This document shows positions 1 through 9,193 of a DNA stretch of 64,000 bases, piece by piece. This stretch comes from a virus. How positions within the stretch are numbered: the stretch's first letter is position 1; every line of letters begins with the position of its first letter. The notes beneath the pieces were generated by a model, which saw only the letters and a list, made by a program, of their open reading frames with translations, did no database searches and was not told where the DNA came from. The position numbers and the translations under genes are program-made. The DNA is taken from IMG/VR virus record IMGVR_UViG_3300028114_000957, positions 1 through 64,000 of that record, one strand, 5' to 3'.

Positions 1-1
1 C

Positions 2-190
2 TCATCAAATTTAAAAAGAAGTGAATATAACTCAGAAGATAAAACACTTAAAGTAACTTTCAATAATGAAATGATTTATGAGTATGAGGAAGTACCACAT
101 TCAATATATGCCCAATTTAGACTTGCAGAATCACAAGGAAAATATTTTAATCAAAATATCGCAAGAAAATTCAAATACAAAAAAATATAA
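2..190 (+). CDS. KTSC domain protein, C-terminal part (runs off the left edge)
   Basis: The frame is open from the window edge to the TAA at 188-190 and gives 62 residues. It ends in a KTSC-type module: a YEYEEVP strand, an ALS-like helix (FRLAESQGKYFNQ) and a final basic strand (FKYKKI). KTSC is a small domain often found alone in phages or next to RNA- and DNA-handling proteins; its activity is not established. The start codon lies outside the window. The gene is followed after 21 nt by the nucleotidyltransferase gene and may be in the same unit. Confidence 0.7.
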   Translation, partial: SSNLKRSEYNSEDKTLKVTFNNEMIYEYEEVPHSIYAQFRLAESQGKYFNQNIARKFKYKKI

Positions 191-200
191 AATACCAAAC

Positions 201-208
201 TATTTATT
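201..208 (+). promoter_or_regulatory. TATTTATT promoter-like motif
   Basis: An octamer of the recurrent TATTTAT(A/T) class ends only 3 nt before the ATG at 212 (TATTTATT-GGT-ATG). The same arrangement occurs at 54169. If this is a -10-like element, the transcript would begin at or next to the start codon (leaderless). Confidence 0.4.
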
Positions 209-211
209 GGT

Positions 212-970
212 ATGAAAGGTTATAATAAGATTATTGATAGTTTTTATCTGCAAAATGATTTGAATTCAGATGTTTGGGATAAAAATAAAAAAGATGAAGT
301 TCAAACTTACAAATTAAAACCAGAAATAAGAAAAAAACTTTTGCAAGTTGCTGATGTTTTTTTAAAAACAATCGACCAAGATATTTTCATCCAAGATATA
401 ATTTTAATTGGCTCACTAACAGGTTACAATTGGTCAGAGTTTTCTGACTTTGATGTTCATCTATTATATGACTTTAATGAAGCCGGTGAAAATAAAGAAT
501 TATATGAAGAGTTATTCAGACTTAAAAAAACTTTATTTAACGCATCTCACGACATAAGAATCAAAGGGTATGAGGTTGAAGTTTTTATTCAAGATTCAAA
601 TGAAAAAGAAAAGAGTATGGGGTCGTATTCTTTGGTATCTGACAAGTGGATTAGAGTACCTGAAAAAGAAAAATTTGAAATAGACGAAAATAAGATTAAA
701 CAAAAGGCTCAACAATGGATGGATATTATTGATGGTGTTTTAGAAAACGCAAAAGATGAAGATTTGGATGAGGCAATTAATTTGGTTAAAAAATACAAAG
801 AGAAATTAAGAAAATATAGAACATGTGGTTTATCAAAAGAAGGTGAGTTTTCATATGAAAATTTGGTGTTCAAATTCTTAAGAAGGTCGGGGTATATTAA
901 AAAATTAGAAGACTTTAAAAACAAAATTACAGACAAAAAACTTTCTTTAGAACATTTAAATATAGAATAA
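212..970 (+). CDS. Nucleotidyltransferase-fold protein
   Basis: 252 residues. Residues 66-84 carry the pol-beta superfamily signature: IGS at 66-68, followed by SDFDVHLL with Asp79 and Asp81 as the probable metal-binding pair. A third acidic strand (EVEVFIQD, near 122-129) fits the usual third carboxylate. The C-terminal half is a lysine-rich helical region of unknown role. The family transfers nucleotides to small molecules, proteins or RNA; the substrate cannot be read from sequence. The only in-frame start is right after the motif at 201-208. It precedes a block of virion genes, so it could be an accessory packaged or early enzyme. Confidence 0.65.
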   Translation: MKGYNKIIDSFYLQNDLNSDVWDKNKKDEVQTYKLKPEIRKKLLQVADVFLKTIDQDIFIQDIILIGSLTGYNWSEFSDFDVHLLYDFNEAGENKELYEELFRLKKTLFNASHDIRIKGYEVEVFIQDSNEKEKSMGSYSLVSDKWIRVPEKEKFEIDENKIKQKAQQWMDIIDGVLENAKDEDLDEAINLVKKYKEKLRKYRTCGLSKEGEFSYENLVFKFLRRSGYIKKLEDFKNKITDKKLSLEHLNIE

Positions 971-1027
971 TTTATCAATTTATATATTAACAATATATTT
1001 ATTAATGAGGTAAACTATCCTTTTGGA

Positions 1028-1035
1028 TATTTATA
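1028..1035 (+). promoter_or_regulatory. TATTTATA promoter-like motif
   Basis: TATTTATA on the coding strand, 28 nt before the ATG at 1064 that opens the terminase/portal gene block. It matches the motif found before most virion transcription units here. Confidence 0.5.
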
Positions 1036-1063
1036 CAAAAATAACTTATTAAGAAAAACACAA

Positions 1064-2392
1064 ATGGCAGATTTAAAAGCACTTGGAAGTGAAAAATTAC
1101 AAGGTATGGACAAAATTAGACGTATCTTAGAAATTGCGCATTATAATGAAAAACCAAAAGAATACATTAACGAAAATGAAACTTTAAACTATACTATTAC
1201 ATTAGCCGATGGTTATACTTATGGTATTGTAAAAGAAAAATTGGGGTATATTATTAAAAAAGGAATTAATGAGTCGTTACTTGACTATTCTGACCCAATA
1301 AGACAAAGAAAATATTTTGATTCTTATTCACAAGCAATGAAGAAATTAAATCTTCACGCTAAAGAAATGAATCGCATTTACGAAAACGAAGAAGAAATTC
1401 CTTTAATTGGCGAGCAAACCGCCCCAAAAAAAAAATTCGTATTAAAATCTCCTAAACCGGCGGCTGAACCCGCACCCGAAGAACCTGCAGCGCCAGCTCC
1501 ACCTGCACCTGAAGCGTCAGCCCCTCCTGCTCCTGAACCTACAGGTATGGAAGGAGAAATGCCACCAGCGGAAGGTGGTCCTGAAATGGGTGGCGAAATG
1601 CCACCGATGGGTGAAGAACCTACAGGTATGGAAGGTGGAATGCCACCTATGGGAGGTGAAGAAGAGACAATGGGTGGAATGCCACCTATGGGAGGTGAAG
1701 AAGAACCAATGGGTGGAATGCCTAATATGGGTGGTGAAGGTGAAGAAGGAGGGTCTTTTAAAACAATTCAAAGATTAACGGGTAAATTATCACAAAAATT
1801 AAGAGCATATAACAACCAAGATGAGGATGGATTGGATTCCCAAGACATTAAATATGTTATCAATATGGTATTATCAGCATTAGATTTAGAAAAATTGGAT
1901 GAAGATGATAAAGAAGATATTTTATCAAAATTTGAAGAAGTTGATATGTACGGTGATGAAGGTCCTGAAAGTTTAGACTTTGGTGGTGATGAAGATATTG
2001 AATTTGGTGAAGAACCACCGATGGGGGGTGAAATGCCACCAATGGGAGATGAAATGCCACCAATGGGTGGTGAAATGCCGCAAGAACCAAAAGAAAATAT
2101 ATTTGGTGAATCAAGAGTTGAAAATGTTTTGAAAGGATATTTTAGAGTTACTGAAGATGAGTTACCAATTTTGGAAGAAAAAAGACAAAAAGATTATATC
2201 AAAAGTAAACTTACAAAATTAAAGGCTAAAAAAGAATTAGAAGAATTAACTGAAACAAGATACCAATTGGAAACTGCAAACAGACTTTTAAATGAAGGGG
2301 CTCAGTTTGTTGGTAAAACTAATTTAAGTAATTTAATTTTTAATCGTAGAGGTCAACAAATTAAAATCGATAGAAAAGGAAACGTTATATGA
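1064..2392 (+). CDS. Virion-type protein with Pro/Gly/Met/Glu repeats
   Basis: 442 residues, not recognised as a named family. A folded N-terminus (about 1-125) is followed by a Pro/Ala-rich hinge (125-165), then imperfect repeats of the PPMGGE type (about 165-230, and again 320-345). An acidic segment and a charged helical C-terminus (360-442) close the protein. The Met/Gly/Glu/Pro repeats resemble the low-complexity tail of the portal in this window. The gene is first in a unit leading to terminase, and the next gene starts inside its stop (ATGA at 2389), so translational coupling is likely. A head-assembly or packaging role is inferred from position only. Confidence 0.6.
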   Translation: MADLKALGSEKLQGMDKIRRILEIAHYNEKPKEYINENETLNYTITLADGYTYGIVKEKLGYIIKKGINESLLDYSDPIRQRKYFDSYSQAMKKLNLHAKEMNRIYENEEEIPLIGEQTAPKKKFVLKSPKPAAEPAPEEPAAPAPPAPEASAPPAPEPTGMEGEMPPAEGGPEMGGEMPPMGEEPTGMEGGMPPMGGEEETMGGMPPMGGEEEPMGGMPNMGGEGEEGGSFKTIQRLTGKLSQKLRAYNNQDEDGLDSQDIKYVINMVLSALDLEKLDEDDKEDILSKFEEVDMYGDEGPESLDFGGDEDIEFGEEPPMGGEMPPMGDEMPPMGGEMPQEPKENIFGESRVENVLKGYFRVTEDELPILEEKRQKDYIKSKLTKLKAKKELEELTETRYQLETANRLLNEGAQFVGKTNLSNLIFNRRGQQIKIDRKGNVI

Positions 2393-2808
2393 ATTTAATT
2401 TATATAAATGAATTAGGACCAAACTTTAGAGGTGATAACATTTATGAATTTATTTTTTCTGATGTTGACGATGCGTATGGTGAAGATTGGGATGTTGAGC
2501 CGGCTGCCGGTAGACCATCACCTCCTAAAATTGACTTTATAAAAAAAGTTGGGATTTTAAAAAATTCAGATATACAATTGGATTTGGTTCAAAATTCAGA
2601 CTTTTTTTGTGTGTATGATGCGGTTGATGGGGTTATTTCTTTGGGGTGGGAAAAATCAGACTCAGACGAAATAACTGTTTTCAAAAAGAAACGATTAGTT
2701 TTTCAATTTGGAGAAAGTATTGAAAATGTTGAAAATAAATTATACGAAAGAGATGTCGTATTAAATTGGGAAAAAAATTTAGTATCAAATGAAACATATG
2801 AATTATAA
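2389..2808 (+). CDS. Conserved-position hypothetical protein
   Basis: 139 residues, not recognised. It starts in a 4-nt ATGA overlap with the upstream gene and its 3' end overlaps the next gene, so the three are probably one translated block. The sequence is acidic and predicted soluble, with alternating hydrophobic strands (LVFQFG, FFCVYDAV) that suggest a compact beta-rich fold. There is no signal peptide or membrane segment. Its place just before terminase suggests a head or packaging accessory protein, but nothing in the sequence proves this. Confidence 0.55.
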   Translation: MNLIYINELGPNFRGDNIYEFIFSDVDDAYGEDWDVEPAAGRPSPPKIDFIKKVGILKNSDIQLDLVQNSDFFCVYDAVDGVISLGWEKSDSDEITVFKKKRLVFQFGESIENVENKLYERDVVLNWEKNLVSNETYEL

Positions 2809-3598
2809 ACTTCAAAGATTACTCCACGAAGGGTTTTCAATGGGAACTTTAGAAAAGTTATCAAACGGACAATTAAACTTACTATATGGTAAGATTATGG
2901 AACAGGCTGGAGTATTAAATGTGAAAAAAGGCTCTGATGATGAAAATAAAGCTAAGGCATCAGGAAAAGCGTTTGTTACATATGAAGAAGAACTTGAAGA
3001 AGATATGGAAGACCCTATGGACTTCGAAATGGGAAAAAGAACACAAAGCCCTAAACAAGTTGGACCAGGAACTGATGATGGTCAAGATAGTTATGGTGAC
3101 GGAATGCCAACAGAGTCTGAAATGTATGAAAAGGCCGTATCAAAAAAACAAAGAGGTTTAATGGGTGCTGCTTATTCAGTTGAAAAAGGTTATAAAAAAA
3201 TGTCCGATATACCAAAAAGTTATAGAGGTAAAGTTAAAGATGTTGTTAAGTCTATGACAAAAAAACAAATCAAAGATTTTGCAAGCACATCCGATGATGA
3301 ACTAAAAGAAGGGTTTGGAGACATTTTTTTCAAAAAACAAAAAAGAGAATTTGAAAGTATGGTGATGGATGCCGATGCCAAATATGAAGAAACAGGTAAT
3401 TGTCATTATGTTGTTGATGGTAACTATGGAATGTATGTTACAGATGATATGACAGAAAACGAAGATAAAGTAGTATATGATACTTGTGAAGATGAAGTAG
3501 GTAATTTGGAAGAAAGTATTTTAAACATTATTCAAAAACATATTCCTCCACACTTTACAAAAAAAGAACTTTTAAGAAACTATAGAAATAGAATTTAA
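2798..3598 (+). CDS. Putative internal head protein with cleavable-type leader
   Basis: The frame is open from an ATG at 2789, but the start at 2798 is preferred because it gives the leader MNYKLQRLLHE-GFS. That short basic amphipathic helix ends in LHE, the (L/I)xE signature cut by T4-type prohead proteases. Similar leaders occur on other proteins in this window. The middle is acidic and polar (about 50-120) and the C-terminal part (about 190-240) has a beta-rich stretch with YVVDGNYGMYV. It overlaps the previous gene by 11 nt and lies 6 nt before terminase. The function is unknown; packaging into the head is inferred. Confidence 0.55.
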   Translation: MNYKLQRLLHEGFSMGTLEKLSNGQLNLLYGKIMEQAGVLNVKKGSDDENKAKASGKAFVTYEEELEEDMEDPMDFEMGKRTQSPKQVGPGTDDGQDSYGDGMPTESEMYEKAVSKKQRGLMGAAYSVEKGYKKMSDIPKSYRGKVKDVVKSMTKKQIKDFASTSDDELKEGFGDIFFKKQKREFESMVMDADAKYEETGNCHYVVDGNYGMYVTDDMTENEDKVVYDTCEDEVGNLEESILNIIQKHIPPHFTKKELLRNYRNRI

Positions 3599-3604
3599 AA
3601 ATGA

Positions 3605-5380
3605 ATGTCGTTATCAAAAGAACAAATATTATTAGAGTATGCTAAGTGTGTAAATGACACACCATATGCGCTTAAAACATATTTGCAAACTTACGACAAC
3701 ACACAATCTAAATACGTTCCATTAGAATTATTTAACGACCAAGTTACTCTTGTAAAAGACTACGATACGGCTGAAGAAAATATTGCATTAAAGTATCGTC
3801 AGGCTGGAGTATCAACCGTTACATCGGCTTGGGCATCTAAAAAATTGGTTTTTGCTAAAAAATCAAAACCAGAAAAAATCCTAATTATTGCAAACAAATT
3901 GGATACTGCTGTTGAAATGGCAAATAAAGTAAGGGCTTTTGTTGAACAATGGCCTTCTTGGTTAGGTGTAGGATTTTCATCTGAAAAAAATGCGGCAAGA
4001 CACTTTAAATTAAGTAATGGTTGTGAAGTAAAAGCCGTTGCAACATCAAAAGATGCTTTACGTGGATATACACCAACAATTCTTATTTTTGATGAGGCCG
4101 CTTATATTGACGCTGATGAAGACTTTTGGTCTGCATGTATGGCGTCTTTATCTACGGGTGGTAAAGTAATTGTAATTTCCACACCAAATGGATTTGACCC
4201 AATTTATTATTCAATTTATTCACAAGCAATCAAAGGAATGAATGACTTTAAGATTACTGAAATGTTTTGGTTTCGTGACCCAAGATATTCTAAAGATTTT
4301 AAGTTAATTAAGTGTGATGATATAATTCACTATATGTTAAATAGAAATGAATATAAAGATGATGAAATAATATTAGATTATTCAAATATAAAAGTATCCG
4401 ATAGAGATTTTGAAGAAATAAAAGAAAAACTAAATCAAGGGTATAAAGCGTATTCTTCTTGGTTTGAATCGATGTCAAAAAAATTAAAGTTTGACAAAAG
4501 AAAAATTTCACAAGAGTTGGAGTGTAACTTTTTAGGTTCGGGGGATAACGTAATACCTCCTGAAACAATGAAAAAAATAAAAGACAATTTTATTAAAGAA
4601 CCTGAAAATAAATTTATGGGCGGTGTATTGTGGCAATGGAAAGAACCGGTTGCAGGACACAGATACATAATGGGAATGGATGTTTCAAGAGGTGATAGTG
4701 AAGATTTTACAACTTTTATTATTATCGATTTTGATGAAAGAGAACAAGTTTTAGAATATATTGCAAAAGTTCCACCTGATATTGTTGCTGAAATCGCCTA
4801 TAAGTGGGCAACAATGTATAATGCATTTATTGTAACGGATATTACCGGTGGTATGGGTGTTGCAACATCAAGAAAGTTACAAGAGTTAGGTTATAAAAAT
4901 TTATATATAGATGGAATAAATCCTGCAGATAAATGGAAGTGGGACCCAAAACAAAATGACAAAATACCAGGAATTAATTTTAACTCAAAAAGAGTTCTTA
5001 TTGTTCAGGCGTTTGAGGAAGCTTTAAGATTTGGGTTTGCTGTAAGGTCTCAGAGGTTGTTTAATGAACTTAATACTTTTGTTTATGTGAATGGACGACC
5101 TGACCACCAAAAGGGTCAACACGATGACTTAATTATGGCAATGGCAATGGCCATTTATGTTGGGGAATCTTCTTTTGCTCAACTTGAAAAGGCCACAGAA
5201 CAGGCAAAAGCGATGATTGATTCTTGGACGACAGATAAAAATGTATTTAGAGAATCATCACAAAATTTTAACCCTTCAATTCCGTCTCAAACCGATATGT
5301 ATAATAGTAGAACGTATTCGGGACCAACAAAAGGTGATTATGAAAATTATTCTTGGTTATTTGGTGGTAGAAGAGTTTAA
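3605..5380 (+). CDS. terL: Terminase large subunit (T4 gp17 type)
   Basis: 591 residues, close to T4 gp17 (610). It is the DNA-packaging motor ATPase and headful nuclease acting at the portal. The Walker A-like loop is at 65-71 (RQAGVST), and Walker B plus the catalytic Glu are at 159-165 (ILIFDEA). The C-terminal RNase H-like nuclease shows its acidic residues at Asp359 (MGMDVSRGD), Asp412 (IVTDITGG) and Asp507/508 (HDDLIMAMA). The start at 3605 is used; an ATG 4 nt upstream is out of frame. No small terminase subunit is recognisable beside it. The portal follows after 33 nt. The identification is firm. Confidence 0.95.
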   Translation: MSLSKEQILLEYAKCVNDTPYALKTYLQTYDNTQSKYVPLELFNDQVTLVKDYDTAEENIALKYRQAGVSTVTSAWASKKLVFAKKSKPEKILIIANKLDTAVEMANKVRAFVEQWPSWLGVGFSSEKNAARHFKLSNGCEVKAVATSKDALRGYTPTILIFDEAAYIDADEDFWSACMASLSTGGKVIVISTPNGFDPIYYSIYSQAIKGMNDFKITEMFWFRDPRYSKDFKLIKCDDIIHYMLNRNEYKDDEIILDYSNIKVSDRDFEEIKEKLNQGYKAYSSWFESMSKKLKFDKRKISQELECNFLGSGDNVIPPETMKKIKDNFIKEPENKFMGGVLWQWKEPVAGHRYIMGMDVSRGDSEDFTTFIIIDFDEREQVLEYIAKVPPDIVAEIAYKWATMYNAFIVTDITGGMGVATSRKLQELGYKNLYIDGINPADKWKWDPKQNDKIPGINFNSKRVLIVQAFEEALRFGFAVRSQRLFNELNTFVYVNGRPDHQKGQHDDLIMAMAMAIYVGESSFAQLEKATEQAKAMIDSWTTDKNVFRESSQNFNPSIPSQTDMYNSRTYSGPTKGDYENYSWLFGGRRV

Positions 5381-5413
5381 AATATTATAAAATCAACTAT
5401 TTTAAAAAATAAA

Positions 5414-8185
5414 ATGGCAGAAGAAAAATATACAGTTTGGCAAAGATTAGGTAAAGTTTTTGGACCAAATTCAACAATGGACCAACAGTCCCCTGTTTTT
5501 AAATTCGATAAAAAAGAACTTTTAAAAACACCAATAAAACAAGATTACGAAAGAGAAAAACTACAGGCTCAACAAACAATGTACATTGGTCAACAATGGC
5601 AAAAAGTTGAAAGTAACCTGTATCAACAGGCAGTATATTATGAACCAACAAGAATGGCTTCATATTATGATTATGAGTCAATGGAATATTGTTTAGCGGG
5701 TGACACTAAAATTGCAACTCCAAGTGGTTTTGTAACAATCAAAGAGTTAGCGGAAAAAGGTAGAGATTATGAATTTATTACTTATGCGTACGATTACAAT
5801 CTTAAAAAAGTGGTACCTGCAATTGCAAGAAATGCACATTACACTAGAGATGAAATGACTTATAAAATTACCTTTGATGACAAAAGTTTTATTATTGCAA
5901 CTTGGGAACACCAGTTTATGAAAAGAGATGGTTCATTTGAAAGGGTTATGAACTTGAAACTGGGGGATTCAATGATGCCGTTTTATCGTAAATCATTCTT
6001 TAATAATCAAAAATATAATTGGGTTTATACGTGTAATTCAAATGAGGGTCATAATGGATGGATTTCCGAACATAATTTAATTGCTGAATGGTTTTATGAT
6101 AAAAAAATAAATAAGGATGAAGAAGTTCATCATATAGATTTTGATGGTAAAAATAATTTACCTGAAAATTTACAAATAATGAAAATATCAGAACACAGAG
6201 CATATCACGCAAAAATAAATAATGAAAAATTATGGTCTAATCCTGATTATAGAAAAAAAATGTCAGAAGTTGCAAAAAGAAAAGGTAAATTAGTTTGGGG
6301 AGGAAGACGTAGTGGTGACAAAAATCCTGCATATATACAAATTGGTTGGGATAATATTATTGAAACGGCAAGAAAAATAAAAACTTTAAAAGGAACCTCT
6401 AAAGAATTAAATATATCTTATCGAAAATTACAAAGAGAAATTGTATCAAATGGGTATAAAGATTGGAATACTTTTTTGATGGCATATGGTATTAAAAAAT
6501 CACCGTTATCGACCGCAAAGGCAAAAAATGACGTAATTAATCTAAACCACAAAATATTATCAATTGAACCTTATGGTGTTGTTCCTGTTTATGATTTAAC
6601 GGTTCCAGGGTATAAAAATTTTGCAACAGATTCTATTTTTTCACATAATACTCCTGAAATTTCGGCAGCATTAGACATTTATGCTGAAGAATCAACAACA
6701 CCTGATAAAGATGGACACATTCTTCAAATTTATTCAGAATCAAAAAGAATCAAATCAGTTTTAACCGACTTATTCAACAATAAGTTAGATATTAATACAA
6801 ACTTACCAATGTGGATTAGAAATACGTGTAAGTTTGGTGACAACTTTGTGTATTTAAAATTGGACCCAGAACGAGGTGTTGTTGGTTGTCAACAATTACC
6901 TAACATTCAAATTGAACGTTTAGAAAAAGGTATGAAATTCCAACCTGAAAAATATTCTGCAGAAATTGAAAATGATGCGTTGAAGTTTACTTGGAAGGAA
7001 AAAAATATGGAGTTTAATACTTGGGAAGTTGCTCACTTTAGAATTTTAGGCGACGACAGAAAACTACCATACGGAACTTCAATGTTAGAAAAAGCACGTC
7101 GTATTTGGAAACAACTTTTGTTATCTGAAGACGCTATGTTGATTTATCGTGTATCAAGAGCTCCTGAAAGACGTGTATTTAAAGTTTTTGTTGGTAATAT
7201 GGACGATAAAGATGTTGATGCATACGTACAAAGAGTTGCAAACAAATTTAAAAGAGACCAAATTGTTGACCAAAAAACAGGAAATGTTGATATGAGATAT
7301 AATCAAATGGCGGTAGACCAAGATTACTTTATTCCTGTAAGAGATATGGCAGCCCCTGAACCAATAACAACATTAGCAGGAGCTCAAAACTTGGCTGAAA
7401 TTGCAGATATTGAATATATTCAAAAGAAATTAGTTACAGCATTAAGAATTCCAAAAGCGTATTTAGGATTTGAAGAGGCTGTTGGTGATGGTAAAAACTT
7501 ATCACTTCTCGACATTAGATTTGCAAGAACAATCAACCGAATTCAAAAATCTATGATTGCAGAAATGAACAAAATTGCAATCATTCATTTATTTTTATTA
7601 GGGTTTGAAGATGAATTAACAAACTTTACTCTTGGACTTACAAATCCGTCAAAACAATCTGACCTTCTTGGTATAGAACTATGGAAAGAAAAAATCACAT
7701 TGTTTAAAGATGCTGTTGCACCAATTCAAGATAGTGTTGCTCCTGTATCTGCGTCTTGGGCCAAAAAACATATTTTAGGATTTTCTGATGATGAAATTAG
7801 ACTTGATTTACAACAACAAAGAATTGAAAGAGCGGTATCTGCCGAGTTAGGTAAAACTGCTGAGGTAATAACTAAAACAGGATTATTTGATACTCTTGAT
7901 TCATTATACGGTAAAAAAGATGTGCCAGCCGCTGGTGGTGAAGCCGGAGGGGCGGCACCTGAAGGAGGAATGCCGCCTGAAGAAGGAGGAGGAGCACCTC
8001 CTGCACCTGAAGCTCCTCCAGCACCTGAAGGTGGAGGGGTAACTCCTGAAAGTTTTAACAAAAAAGATTTAAATTTAATTTTAGAAAATACTTTTTTTGA
8101 TAAGGACAACACTTTAGATTTATCAAAAGGACGAATGTCCCTAAATGAAATAGATGATAAAATTAAAAACTTATTGAATAAGTAA
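5414..8185 (+). CDS. Portal protein (T4 gp20 type) interrupted by an intein
   Basis: 923 residues encoded. Removing the predicted intein (residues 93-412) leaves a 603-residue portal, a typical gp20-like size. The extein resumes with TPEISAALDIYAEEST and continues with the portal core (DDRKLPYGTSML, RAPERRVFKVFVGNM). The dodecameric portal forms the unique head vertex and channel through which terminase packs DNA. After the core comes a Pro/Gly/Ala/Glu-rich stretch (about 835-880) and a conserved-looking helical tail. The order terminase-portal-protease-scaffold-capsid follows T4. No Shine-Dalgarno is present; the leader is A-rich. Confidence 0.93.
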   Translation: MAEEKYTVWQRLGKVFGPNSTMDQQSPVFKFDKKELLKTPIKQDYEREKLQAQQTMYIGQQWQKVESNLYQQAVYYEPTRMASYYDYESMEYCLAGDTKIATPSGFVTIKELAEKGRDYEFITYAYDYNLKKVVPAIARNAHYTRDEMTYKITFDDKSFIIATWEHQFMKRDGSFERVMNLKLGDSMMPFYRKSFFNNQKYNWVYTCNSNEGHNGWISEHNLIAEWFYDKKINKDEEVHHIDFDGKNNLPENLQIMKISEHRAYHAKINNEKLWSNPDYRKKMSEVAKRKGKLVWGGRRSGDKNPAYIQIGWDNIIETARKIKTLKGTSKELNISYRKLQREIVSNGYKDWNTFLMAYGIKKSPLSTAKAKNDVINLNHKILSIEPYGVVPVYDLTVPGYKNFATDSIFSHNTPEISAALDIYAEESTTPDKDGHILQIYSESKRIKSVLTDLFNNKLDINTNLPMWIRNTCKFGDNFVYLKLDPERGVVGCQQLPNIQIERLEKGMKFQPEKYSAEIENDALKFTWKEKNMEFNTWEVAHFRILGDDRKLPYGTSMLEKARRIWKQLLLSEDAMLIYRVSRAPERRVFKVFVGNMDDKDVDAYVQRVANKFKRDQIVDQKTGNVDMRYNQMAVDQDYFIPVRDMAAPEPITTLAGAQNLAEIADIEYIQKKLVTALRIPKAYLGFEEAVGDGKNLSLLDIRFARTINRIQKSMIAEMNKIAIIHLFLLGFEDELTNFTLGLTNPSKQSDLLGIELWKEKITLFKDAVAPIQDSVAPVSASWAKKHILGFSDDEIRLDLQQQRIERAVSAELGKTAEVITKTGLFDTLDSLYGKKDVPAAGGEAGGAAPEGGMPPEEGGGAPPAPEAPPAPEGGGVTPESFNKKDLNLILENTFFDKDNTLDLSKGRMSLNEIDDKIKNLLNK
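5690..6649 (+). other. Intein with HNH-type endonuclease domain, in the portal gene
   Basis: 320 residues, in frame with the portal. Block A begins at Cys93 (CLAGDTKIAT). Block B is ATWEHQFM. The C-terminal blocks are VYDLTVPGYKNFATDS and the splice end SHN, followed by Thr413 as the +1 nucleophile. The central part has an HNH_3-like motif (EEVHHIDFDGKNNLPENL, about 236-253), so this is a full homing intein rather than a mini-intein. The catalytic residues for splicing (Cys1, block B His, penultimate His, terminal Asn, +1 Thr) are all present, so it should be active. The insertion point lies in the conserved EY|TPEIS segment of the portal. Confidence 0.92.
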
Positions 8186-8186
8186 G

Positions 8187-8194
8187 TATTTATT
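8187..8194 (+). promoter_or_regulatory. TATTTATT promoter-like motif
   Basis: TATTTATT begins just after the portal stop and ends 13 nt before the ATG at 8208. It belongs to the recurrent motif class and would imply a very short leader. Confidence 0.4.
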
Positions 8195-8207
8195 ATAAAA
8201 AATTATT

Positions 8208-8945
8208 ATGGCAACTTTTGGTGAAATTAAAACTAAAATAGAAGAAACTTTTATCAATTTATATGGTAAAGATGAGTTTAAATATTTTTCTAATCAATTT
8301 AGAACTATTGTATTAGAAAATAAGGATATTGCAGAATTGTATTACATATATGATGATTTAACTGAAAACAAAGGTATGTCATCAGATTTGGTAAATGACT
8401 ATGTAAATGAATCTGTTGAATATTCACAAATTTTAGTAGAAAATAACACAAGAGTTTTGAATAAAATTGGTTCTTGGATTAACGCAATTGACTTACACAA
8501 CAACTCAAGTAACAAATACGAAACAATTGATACTGTCATATATAATAAGTCTATTAAAAATTTAGAGTCAATTTTAGAATCCAAAAAACAAATATCTAAA
8601 GTTTTAACAACAAACAAAATAGAAAAAACTATTTCTGAATCAATCAATTTACCTTTAGAAACAATGTTAAAGGTTGCAAACTCAAAGTTAAATGAAGAAA
8701 TTTCTACATTATCTGAAAGTGAAAAAAATGAAATAAAAGAAATTGTTTTTTTATCAAAAGATGAGTTAGAGTTAAGAATGGTAAGATTAAAAGAATCTAT
8801 TGTTGATAGTTTGAAAGTAAAGTTAAACGAATCAACTGAAAATGATTTAAAAAATACAATAGAAAAAACTGTAGATAAAATACAGAATTCACCAGTAGAT
8901 TTTTACAACTACTACAAGTTAAAGCAACTTCAAGAAGGTTTATGA
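8208..8945 (+). CDS. Helical hypothetical protein
   Basis: 245 residues, not recognised. It is almost entirely helix-forming and rich in Glu, Lys, Asn and Ser, with long heptad-like stretches (about 100-240) that suggest a coiled coil. There is no Cys cluster, membrane segment or enzymatic motif. It sits between the portal and a two-helix membrane protein, whose ATG overlaps its stop (4 nt), so the two are translationally coupled. A core or scaffold-type structural role is possible given its position, but this is inference. Confidence 0.5.
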   Translation: MATFGEIKTKIEETFINLYGKDEFKYFSNQFRTIVLENKDIAELYYIYDDLTENKGMSSDLVNDYVNESVEYSQILVENNTRVLNKIGSWINAIDLHNNSSNKYETIDTVIYNKSIKNLESILESKKQISKVLTTNKIEKTISESINLPLETMLKVANSKLNEEISTLSESEKNEIKEIVFLSKDELELRMVRLKESIVDSLKVKLNESTENDLKNTIEKTVDKIQNSPVDFYNYYKLKQLQEGL

Positions 8946-9193
8946 TTCAATTCTTTAAAAATATGATGGAAGGTGCCAACGGAGGTATATCTTCAAAAAG
9001 ATTTATTGGTCTTTTGTGTAGTATTTCTTTAATTGCCGCTTTATTTGTTTCTTTGTTCAGTTGTGGGAAATATGAGGCACCTGAAATTTTAATAGAAACT
9101 ATCGGTTTATTGGCCTTTGGAACTTTAGGTCTTACTTCTGTTGATTTTTTTACCCACAAAAAAAAGGTAGATAAAAATCAAGAAGATAAATGA
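8942..9193 (+). CDS. Small two-helix membrane protein, holin-like
   Basis: 83 residues. A short polar N-terminus is followed by two hydrophobic segments: about 21-42 (FIGLLCSISLIAALFV and on) and about 48-68 (ILIETIGLLAFGTLGL and on). A Lys-rich tail ends the protein. Size and topology fit a class II-type holin or another small inner-membrane phage protein. No endolysin was recognised next to it, so lysis is only a suggestion. It starts within the stop of the previous gene, and its 3' end overlaps the convergent bS21 gene by 16 nt. Confidence 0.55.
   Translation: MIQFFKNMMEGANGGISSKRFIGLLCSISLIAALFVSLFSCGKYEAPEILIETIGLLAFGTLGLTSVDFFTHKKKVDKNQEDK

Noticed and set aside
1517-2114. Minus-strand open frames over the Pro/Gly/Met repeats
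   Set aside because: Low-complexity antisense shadows without start context.
2789-2797. Earlier ATG for the gene at 2798
   Set aside because: It only adds three residues before the typical leader and increases the overlap with the upstream gene; both remain possible.
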